In this document: in pieces, positions 1 to 8,778 of the stretch
Position numbering within the stretch: the first letter of the stretch is position 1
How the letters are laid out: each line of letters opens with the position of its first letter
Assembly: GCA_003833135.1 (NCBI GenBank)
Contig: QZLH01000515.1
Span: 27,422 to 72,429, forward strand
Origin: Oehlia diaphana
Taxonomy: Eukaryota > Glomeromycota > Glomeromycetes > Glomerales > Glomeraceae
Length of the DNA: 45,008 nt
Reading direction: 5' to 3'
Made by a program: the position numbers and the translations under genes
The notes under the pieces: generated by a model
Databases searched by the model: none
What the model saw: only the letters and a program-made list of their open reading frames with translations
What the model was told of the DNA's origin: nothing

Positions 1-1320
1 TTTTTTTATTAAAAAAAAAAAAAAAAAAAAAAAGATATTATATATATTTTTTTGGGTTTTGTATATGAGATAAAATTTTCTTAATTAAGATTCTGATTTT
101 CCGGATCTCGTTATTATTAATTTACGGTATATTTTTTTTTTTATTTTACACATATGGATTCTCTTCTTTTTTTCTTTTCAAATAGGCTTCATTTTTTTCT
201 TATATTTAGTTTAAATATTATAAGAAAAAAATTGAAAATTTTTGTTTTTATTAATTCAATAATTTAATATTTCTTCTTATTAACCATGTTAAGAAATAAC
301 AAATATGTATCGATTGTAATAAATTTAATAAATTTATTAATTGAATTTATGTTTCTCTTCTTTCTATATTAGGTCGTTCTTATTTTTATTGATTTGTAAA
401 AAGTTTTAGAAGGGGAAAATTTTGGGAAATTTCCGAAAAAATCAGGATTCGAAAAAGTAAAATCACAAACAATAGAGTTTAACCATAATCAGATATTGTT
501 TGTGGGAGAAAATTTATCTAATGGAAATCTCTAAACGCTTTTTTGATAAAAATAATGTAAATGACGTAATCAAAATTTATAGTGATATTAGAAACTACGA
601 CAAATTCAAAGTTGATACTTTTTTATATTAAATAATAATTAGACGGTAAAGTTATATTTAATTCTATTATTATTATTGCATATTATTTATTATTGCATAT
701 TTATTTACATGATATTATTAAACTAACGGATTCTTTATTAAAAATTCGAACAAAAACAACAAAAATTGTTGGAAATTGTCGGTTAAGAAGGATTGTATCT
801 ATAAGAGAATTGGGACTTTGAGTCAACTAATAGTGAACTAGTCCAAATTTTTTTCTTGTCCAATTTCCATCAACTTGCATGATAATGATAAATCTGATCA
901 CATGTCATAGAATCAAGATTTTGATAAAATTACATCATAATCATGATGTAAACGTAAGGTTCTTGGCAAATATCATAAGACTCTCAAAGTCCAAACGAAG
1001 AAACTTGTTAATAATTAACTAATTTGGTATAAATAATCAAATTTATTAAAATGACAAATTTAAATAATTTTAATATTAAATATTTTTTTTTTATTATTAT
1101 TTAATCATATTGGTAAACGTTTCACAAATAAATATTGCTTAATAAACAACTTAAAATGATAAATTCATAGATTACATAGATTATTACATAAAATAAATAG
1201 CTTAATTAAATACGCAATTATAATGAAAAATTATTATTAAATTAATCTCTCTCTATCTCTCTATATATTGTCTATATATACATGTAATAGTTTTAATAAT
1301 AAAAATAGAAATGACAGTTT

Positions 1321-1323
1321 TGC

Positions 1324-1380
<57 letters not shown>
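1321..1380. repeat. Double poly(A) tract
   Basis: Two long A runs are separated by a short run of T. The tract lies about 270 bp beyond the 3' end of the zinc-cluster gene. It may be a retroposed tail or simple slippage, and its length is probably unreliable in an assembly. Confidence 0.7.
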
Positions 1381-1383
<3 letters not shown>

Positions 1384-1494
1384 CTATTTATATACTTATA
1401 TTACATATAGTATTTCGAAATTATAAAAATAATGAAGGTTTTTCTTATACAGTCATATGCTTATGAAAAAATAAATAATTAAATAAAAAATTTC

Positions 1495-1645
1495 GATAAA
1501 ATCGCCGTGTTTCGCCACATGTTTAAAATTTTTCGATAAACCGCCACCCGCCACATTTAAAAAAAGTTTTCGTTAAAGACGCCACATTTTAAAAAAAAAT
1601 AAGTTATAAGTTTTCGTTGCCACCACATTTTTAAAAAAAAAATCG
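1495..1645. repeat. Imperfect repeats of CGCCACA and TTTTCG blocks
   Basis: Short blocks containing CGCCAC(A), TTTTCG and A-runs recur four to five times with variable spacing, immediately 3' of the minus-strand zinc-cluster gene. The GC-containing words stand out against the AT background. Function is unknown. Confidence 0.5.
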
Positions 1646-1654
1646 CCGTTGTAT

Positions 1655-2818
1655 TTAATAATTTTCGTCAAAAGTTGTTGAATTTGGAAAGTAAAATAAA
1701 TCTACTGGAGGATTCGATAAATAGGTAGGATATTCCATATTATCATCGGAACTTGAAAATGTAGGTGAGGTTACGTTTGAAAATTGTTCGATTTCATCAA
1801 GACTGACTTCATCAAGTCCATATGATTCTTGAGAAGATAACAATGTTGAAAATTGTAAATTTTCATTAGAAATGTTATCAATATTTTCAAATGAAATATC
1901 TGGGCTTTGAACAATTTCGTTATCAATAGAATGAATATTTTGAGGTGCGTGAACAGCAATCATAGGAACATCTTCGCAAGGATCATTTTGATTCCATACT
2001 ATCACATTGGTTTCTTTCTTTGAAGGTCTAATGGCGATGTGCTCAATTTTACGTTTTTTAGAAGTTGTCATAACATTAGGTTTATAATCGTTACTTTGAA
2101 ATTGATCATTGTTTAAAAATTGAGGGGATGGAATGGGTGTGGTAGATCCAGAAGGATAAGAAAATCCAAAGAAATTCGTAGCTGTCAAGGGAATAATTAA
2201 GTTATTATGAATAACAAAATTTTCAAGTTCTTCCCAAGATTGTCCTTTTTCTAATTCTGTACTATCATTTGATGTAAGAATTAATAATTTATTTAAAATT
2301 TTATCAAGATTTTCATTATCAATATTTGTATTCACATTATTTGTTATTTCGCATAATTTTTTTAAAATTATTGTTTGTTCATTTGAAATATGAGGATTGG
2401 AGAATAATGAAAGGTAAAGGTTTCCAATAAGATCTATTGTTTTAGTTTCATTTTTATGATTTATTTGATTCATTAATGAAATTATAGTATTTTCATATTT
2501 GGTCATTTGTTCTTCAAGTTCTTGTCTAGATTGTTCTGGATCATCTTCTCTTTCTTCCCCAGCTACTGCATTTTTTCTTGCTGCATTTAAAATACGACTA
2601 ATTCTCAAAAGATTTGGTTCGGAATAAACGCAAGTTTCATTATGATTATGACAATATTTGCATGATTTTCTAGTGAGATAATTTCCGTCGCATTTTTTCT
2701 TATCACGTTTACATCTATCACACGCCACAATATTAATTTTGCCTCTAGATTTTTTCTGTGACTTTAAAGTTGGCGTTATTTGATCATGTGATGTTGAGAA
2801 AGTGGTTTGAGAATTCAT
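1655..2818 (-). CDS. Zn(II)2Cys6 fungal-type transcription factor
   Basis: Single-exon protein of 387 residues. Residues 33-63 form a binuclear zinc cluster with six cysteines (C33, C36, C43, C53, C56, C63; spacing C-x2-C-x6-C-x9-C-x2-C-x6-C) in a Lys/Arg-rich setting, preceded by a basic arm. This is the Gal4-type DNA-binding domain of fungal nuclear regulators. A Gln/Glu-rich helical stretch at about 95-125 could be a dimerisation coiled coil. The rest is Asn/Ser-rich and acidic towards the C terminus, as in activation domains; a short basic patch (KKRK) at about 254 may be a nuclear localisation signal. No fungal-specific transcription-factor middle-homology domain is obvious, and the protein is shorter than the classical 600-900-residue members. 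The target genes cannot be read from the sequence. The ATG at 2818 is the only sensible start. Confidence 0.88.
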   Translation of the reverse strand: MNSQTTFSTSHDQITPTLKSQKKSRGKINIVACDRCKRDKKKCDGNYLTRKSCKYCHNHNETCVYSEPNLLRISRILNAARKNAVAGEEREDDPEQSRQELEEQMTKYENTIISLMNQINHKNETKTIDLIGNLYLSLFSNPHISNEQTIILKKLCEITNNVNTNIDNENLDKILNKLLILTSNDSTELEKGQSWEELENFVIHNNLIIPLTATNFFGFSYPSGSTTPIPSPQFLNNDQFQSNDYKPNVMTTSKKRKIEHIAIRPSKKETNVIVWNQNDPCEDVPMIAVHAPQNIHSIDNEIVQSPDISFENIDNISNENLQFSTLLSSQESYGLDEVSLDEIEQFSNVTSPTFSSSDDNMEYPTYLSNPPVDLFYFPNSTTFDENY

Positions 2819-5800
2819 TCTTTTTCTTATTAAAAATAAAGGAAATAAACTTTTTTTTCGAGAAAAAAAAAGATCAAAGATTGCTTTTTCGTTATTAAGA
2901 GAGAAAAATAATTATTTAACGTAAGAATGCTTTTTTTTTTTTACGTTGAAATGAGGAATCAAGCCATTATATATTTTTTTAGAAGCCACAGTCAGGTATG
3001 TACTATTTTATGTATAACGAACAAAAATCTTCAGAAAATCTTACTAAATGGAGTTCTTATACCTTCCAATAAAATTCGATACTTGGAAGTAAATCCCTTA
3101 TTTTAGTGAGAGTGTAACCAGTAGATTTTTCTTAAAAGAAAGAATAATATTCCATCTTTCTATACATAATAAATTTATATTACATCAGACTATACTATAT
3201 TTTTCACTCGTCTTTTATTCCTACTATGTACCCATTATTTCGATCATCTTTGACGTAATATTTATTCCTTTCCTGCGGAAATGACATATCTTTTTTTTTT
3301 TTAATGGGAATTTTAACTACGAACCCGACACGTATGATATGGGAACTGGAACCTAATTTCTATAAAATTAATTTCATTTTTTTTTTAATTTATTTTAACA
3401 ATGCAACGTTTTTTAATGTTCACTTTGTTCAAGCTTTTTTTTTTTTTATAATAAAACTTGTATAGTAAAGACATAAATTTCTTAAATTTCTTTTTTAGCT
3501 AATAAAAAAATGACGCTATGTTACGCACGGTACATATCCGTGTGTCTATTGTGTCACAATCTATAGAATATTCGCCACACGAAAGCCACAATAGGATTTC
3601 TAGGGCGGAACTAAATTTTCAGCCACCCCATTGACCTCCTTGTACTCCGTAGCTTCATTCAGCCAAAACAATCATATTTGACTTTTTATTGATATTGTAT
3701 TTATTTTCGTAATTACGCAAAAAAGAATTTTCCCTGGGTGAAGAAAAACACCTTAAAATAATCATTATTACAAATAACGTAAATAACGTTGATCCTTGTC
3801 ATTGTACGATAGTAATTTTAGTGATAGTTGCCGAAGAAAATTTGATAATGAAGGTTGTTCACTAAAAGTGGTATTTTTCATTAAAAGTGTTGTACCATTA
3901 TTCGGGTAGATCTCTTGAGATTGGCCCGTGCGTTCCACTTAATAAAGGAGTGACACCGAAAATTCCAGAAAGCGAAATCGTTTCTACGCGTACATAAAAA
4001 TTTGACGCGTTTGTGATTCGACTATCATGGAGCAAAGGTACAATCCCACTACATGTTTAAAATCAGTATTTTTTTTTTTTTTTCTTTATAAATTTAACAA
4101 GAATTGAATAAATTACCAATCATAATTATTTGTTATATTTGTAATGTTTGTTACGATAGGATACGGTCCCCAGTCATATGTGCTACAATAATAATGATTT
4201 AATATTTAAGAATAAGCTCATTTCCACAATTCTTCCACTTATTAAACATGGTGATTGATTCCATGAAATACATTGTTTATTTAATGGCATAATTAGAGTA
4301 TTATTAGGAGGTCCACTAAAAAAAAAAATATATGTATGAATAAATAATAAAATAAATGAATAAATAAAATTACAGTAAAATCTTTCTTTGCAATATCCAA
4401 TCAAAATGCACGTTTTTTTCCATTAACACGCCAAGGAATTGTATGAACATCAGATGCTGATGATAGCCCTTTTGTACGGGTCTCATCACCACTTTGTGGC
4501 GTGAAATAGATAATAGTGATTTTCCATTTTGATTTGATCATTTGATGGTACTTCATTCGGTGGAAAATTAATTTTGTCCTTTAGGGTTTAAACCTTTTCC
4601 TAAGTCTAAACCGGGAATTCCAAATTTGGAATTACAGTATCTCCTAGAAGGGTTTCCAAACTTGGCACTATTCCCAAACATCCTTGAATATCCTTTCGTT
4701 AATCCCTTTTGATATTTCATCACTAAGATTACTTCATATACTACTAAGAGCATTAAATTGTGTTAAACATGCTGTAAGCAATGTGACTAACATCACGAGA
4801 ATATTTTTTCGATTAATTAGGTCAAGGACATACATTTCCAATTTTAAATATATTGAATTTGGCAAAAGAAGTAAATGTACAAAAAGTTTTGTTAATTAAA
4901 AATGGAAAGGTAAATTATTTTATTTATTCCATATATTTCAACTAGAAGAATCAATTAATGTCTTATGCCATTTTTCGTCAGATGATTGAAGATCATCAAT
5001 AATATCTGCGGGTATTTGTAATCCGCAGAACTTGTAGCAGTTGTCAAATTGATTTCCTTTTTAATCATGTAATAAAAAATGTTTTTCTGTTTTTTTATTT
5101 GCGATTGTTAAATTATTTCAAAAATAGTTTTTTTTATGTGGAATGCAATGCATTCCCGGAACGTTGCGCTGATGACTAGAATAATAATGCATGGTATTTA
5201 ATTATTAACGATGAACTAACTGTACTTAGCGTTATGGCACCATATCATATTATATATACAACAGAAGTTCATACCATACCCGAATATGCACGGATATTTC
5301 CGGATTTTCACAAAATCTGTGTAATTTCATCATAAATTCCTTATCGCTTATCACCACAATCAGTTACAATTCATAATTTCTTGTAGCAGGAAGGATTAGC
5401 AAGCGGGTCAACGATCGCTTTGATATTAATACTAATGTATTTATTTCTACTTCTGTAATAGTAAAGGATCTATTCGATAAATATATTTTTATTCAAATTG
5501 GGTTACTAAATATAATTCTACGTTTTTAGGTTAAGCCGTTAAAGGTACAAGAATACGGCCGTTTTCCTAATTGATTGACTCGAGAATTTAAGAGATGACC
5601 TATCAGGTGAAGCTTTTCCTAATTATGTAATATAAAGGGCCATAAATATATCAGGAGTCGGAATAACAAGTCCTATAAATATTACTTAATATTATTAATA
5701 ATTATTAATAAGTAAGATTCATAATATAAAATACTTTGAATGTATAACAAATTCAAAGAAAAAAAGATTGTTTCAATCTACGTTTACAAATAAAAATCTA

Positions 5801-6113
5801 TTTATATTGGTATTAAAAAAAAAGATGAATGGATAAAATGTATAAAATGTCGAAAAAAAAATTTAATCGTGGCACATTTGATCATCATAATTGGGATTTC
5901 AATTATTTTAAAATTACAAGTAAAATGGTTGTTGAGGTTTGTAATCCATATCTGGAAAAATCCAATTTAACAAAAATTGATAAATCGAAAAACAAGAAAT
6001 ATACGTATAATTTATCACAAAAATCAATGTAGTGATGGACTGGGATAATGATCTTATGAGTTGTGATATTAATATTAGTTGAATTCACAATTATTGTTAC
6101 ATGTTCACCAATC
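2819..6113. other. Gene-poor interval with a possible decayed coding island
   Basis: Upstream region of the zinc-cluster gene followed by about 3 kb without a convincing gene. Apart from the decayed segments at 4183-5062 (listed separately), it holds poly(T) runs and a 7-bp-arm inverted repeat, GGAATGC/GCATTCC, at 5140-5156. No tRNA or rRNA was seen. Confidence 0.5.
4183..5062 (-). pseudogene. Decayed coding-like segments, unassigned
   Basis: Read on the minus strand, several short frames look protein-like rather than low-complexity: about 40 codons at 5062-4938 containing FCGLQIPADIIDDL and ending in a stop; a frame at 4753-4568; a 51-codon ATG frame at 4556-4401 containing TPQSGDETRTKGLSS; and a frame after an acceptor-like TTTTTTTAG at about 4315, running to 4183. 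Directly after the stop at 4401 the same frame continues plausibly (LDIAKKDFT) up to a GT, so that stop may be a nonsense mutation. The pieces do not join in one phase. The family is not recognised. It could be a relic gene, an unannotated small gene, or chance. Confidence 0.25.
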
Positions 6114-6117
6114 AGTA

Positions 6118-6466
6118 CCGTTGGCCACTGCATAAAGTACCCCCAAAAATAATACCCCCGTGATTAAGACCCATTATTATACATGGCAAAAAATTCTTAA
6201 TTCTGGTCCTCTTTGTTTTACCGGTATTATCGCTATTTGCCCGTTTATTACATCTATGACAAGCTGCTATAGCAGCTGATATGTGGCCACATAATTTTCG
6301 GGCCGCAGGAATATCATTTGAGCAGCAAATGACTGCTACTCTTATTTTTTTTCCGTTCAGAAATTTTGCTGAAACTGGAAGGTCAAACCCATTTGCCTCC
6401 ACAGTACCCGGGTAAAAAAATCGAGTTCTTGAATTCTGACTCGGGTATTTATGCTGTGGCCAACGG
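6118..6466. mobile_element. Short terminal-inverted-repeat DNA element
   Basis: The left end (6118-6142) and right end (6443-6466) are inverted copies: CCGTTGGCCAC, one mismatch, GCATAAA, a one-base indel, then TACCC. The dinucleotide TA flanks both ends, which fits a TA target duplication, but the palindrome extends to AGTACCG, so the exact border is ambiguous. At about 349 bp it is non-autonomous. Between the ends lies a piece of a Tnp2-like transposase, so this is either an internally deleted element or a MITE that captured coding sequence. Confidence 0.75.
6143..6402 (-). pseudogene. Fragment of a Tnp2/CACTA-like transposase
   Basis: The minus-strand frame starting at 6402 encodes a stretch with the words VAVICCSNDIPAARKLCGH, then ISAAIAACHRC and a basic segment. 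From memory this resembles the 'cytoplasmic' segment of Tnp2-type (CACTA) transposases, in which a C-H-x-C cluster precedes the catalytic part; I cannot run the search. Only about 85 codons lie inside the inverted repeats. Catalytic acidic residues are absent and the frame reads out through the left terminal repeat. It is a relic. Confidence 0.55.
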
Positions 6467-6883
6467 TACTATTAGGAAAAATTAAATGCGAATTCAAACA
6501 AATCTGAGTCTTAAAAAACGAAATATATATTTGTCATTCGATCGAGACAATACTTTGGTGATGCGAAAAAATTTTTATACGTTGAATCTTGAATAGAGAA
6601 TATTAAAAACTTTTATAATTCTGTCTTTAAGGAATTACACTGATAATTGTAGCTATGACAATCTTATCGCAATGATCCACGTGCCTATATCCAAATTTGC
6701 TATCTATAAAACCATAAAAAAATAATGATTGTTTCATTAAATCAATCATTTCTTTTTTTCCTTTTTTTTTTTCTTTTTTCACAATTACAAAGTTTTTAAG
6801 AACACTGGTGTAAAAATAAAAGAAAACATTATTAAAATATCTCGCGTACTTTATTAATTTGTTATTTTTATTAATTTTTTAAT
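6467..6883. other. Upstream region of the CAAX protease gene
   Basis: No gene is seen. T-rich and A-rich tracts lie in the last 150 bp before the RCE1 start, typical of promoters and 5' leaders in this window. A clear TATA box was not identified. Confidence 0.4.
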
Positions 6884-8356
6884 ATGGGAATAAATCTCGA
6901 TCACATAATAAAATCGGATTCTGATCCTATTATACCACCTTTTTACGCTATCTTTAATTGTGTGTTTTTTACATTATGTTTCGTTGGAGGTTTATATTTT
7001 TCGAAGACAACAAGAATTGGTGGTAATAATCCTCAATTAACAAAAGACCATCCGAAAGTTATCATGAATCGTGGAATTAGTGTTATCATCTCTTGCTCGA
7101 TTTCATTCATTGGAGTTTGGTTTTTAATACGTCTTTGCGGAGGATTTGAAGACTCAACTGTAAAAATAATCTTTATTCAATTTTATATCAAATATATATT
7201 GTTTCTTTTTTAATATTTTCTTTATTTTTACTATTTCTTTAGACAGTTTTGACAGAAATTAAAACAACATGGGTACTTCTTGGATTCTCATTGCCAACTA
7301 GTTCATACTATTTATTAAATACACTTCTTATTCCTTTGGGGTTAACAATGTCATTATTTGCTGGTCCTTTATTGGTTAAATTTTTGGATAAAGAATTACC
7401 TTTTCAAGCTGCATTTAGTTGGCAAGATGATGTTTTTGATTATATTGGATCTTTGATTGGATTCAGAAATTTAATTTTTGTAAGTTCAAAAAAGGTTCTT
7501 TTCTTTTAAAACTTTTTATTATAAACAATAAGATTTTTATCTTTCACCAGGCACCATTTACTGAAGAATATGTATTTAGATGTTGCATGGTTCCGCTTCT
7601 TGCTTTAGCAAATTTTTCTCATGCTCAAATTGTATTTTTATCGCCTTTAGTATTTGGAATAGGTACCTTACAAATAATTTTTACTCAACATTATTCTTTT
7701 TAATATTAATATGTACTTTTTACGTTCCTGTTCACATTTTATGTGAGCAGCTCACGTACATCATGCTTGGGAGACCTACATCAATCGTGGAAGAACTGCT
7801 GAAGCAGCAAAAGTTGCAATAGTGATTTCAGGTAATATAAATCACTTATTATTTATGTAAATTAATTTAAATTTGTTACTGATAAAGATCCGATCTTATT
7901 GTAAAGGATTCCAATTGACGTATACTACACTATTTGGATGGTATGCCACATTTTTATTTGTGAGAACAGGTATGATATTCGATTTTCTATTTAATTTATT
8001 TAATTTTATAATTGCAATTTTATAATAATATTTTTTTTATAATTATTATAATTAGGTCATATTATTCCTCCATTTTTTGCTCATATGTTTTGTAATATGA
8101 TGGGATTTCCATCTATTGATATTTCAACATATTCAGAAGGAATTAAAAAAGGTTAGATTATTCCATTAGTGATTTTTCTAAAAATTATAATCAACATTTT
8201 TAATAATTTTTGTTTTCTTTTCTAGTTGTTATAGTAGCCTTGTTCGGTGGAGTGATTACCTTTGTATTTTCTTTATTTCCTGCAACTAATCCAATTTTAT
8301 ATGGAGACGTTGAAAAGTCAATATATTGGTATAATACAACAAATAATCAATCTTAG
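6884..8356 (+). CDS. RCE1: CAAX prenyl endopeptidase 2 (Rce1)
   Basis: Intramembrane glutamate protease of the endoplasmic reticulum that removes the last three residues of prenylated CAAX proteins such as Ras and Rho. Seven exons: 6884-7159, 7243-7479, 7551-7662, 7751-7831, 7907-7969, 8056-8151, 8226-8356; all phases match and give 331 residues, the usual family length. The CPBP/ABI catalytic motifs are complete: PFTEEYVFR at 173-181 (paired Glu176-Glu177), AHVHHAWE at 209-216 and AHMFCNMMG at 265-273 (the last His and Asn). Hydrophobic segments fill the rest, as expected for about eight membrane spans. It faces release factor 1 tail to tail. All introns are short (71-88 nt). Confidence 0.93.
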
Positions 8357-8778
8357 GCTGCAAAGGGGACTATTTATTATTACAAAAGTTATTTCTTAGT
8401 CATATGAATAAGAATGATCTGTATAAACGGTTGTTAAACTTGTAGAATTTTTTTTTTTTAACAAGATTCATAATATTTATTATGAAAATTTAATACTAAA
8501 GACTATAAGACTATTATAAAAGTTGATCATATAGCATAATTCATGAATCAGATTGACATTATAATATTAGAATATATATTTCGTAATCAAGTTTTACATA
8601 AGATGATTTGAAAAAAATTTTTATGACACTTGTAGTGCGTGATCAACACTTAAAATTATTTAAATTATTCGAGAAAAAATTTAATAGAATATTTAACACG
8701 AAAAAAGTGGAATTTTTTTAAAAAAATTTCGTGTATTTATTTTATACATACAAATCAATCCAACCAATCTATTCATAT
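8357..8778. other. Intergenic region between convergent genes
   Basis: About 420 bp of AT-rich sequence shared as 3' flank by RCE1 (plus) and MRF1 (minus). It must contain both poly(A) sites, but no unique signal was assigned. Confidence 0.4.

Larger units (their letters stand above)
1..1654. other. AT-rich intergenic DNA at the left edge
   Basis: No gene is supported here. The stretch holds A/T homopolymers, a CT/TA-rich microsatellite near 1247-1290, an ATTGCATATT pair near 675-705 and a small inverted repeat (ACATCAT / ATGATGT) at about 931-948. A 36-codon open frame starts at 521 but has no supporting domain or splice pattern. Confidence 0.6.

Noticed and set aside
521..631. 36-codon frame MEISKRFFDKNNVND...
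   Set aside because: Plausible composition but very short, no splice partner, no promoter and no recognisable domain.
3890..4040. Possible tRNA-like segment with GTTCCA words
   Set aside because: No A-box/B-box pair or cloverleaf could be laid out.
5829..6032. 67-codon plus-strand frame next to the TIR element
   Set aside because: Lys/Asn-rich composition expected from AT-rich DNA, no domain, and it ends close to a mobile element.
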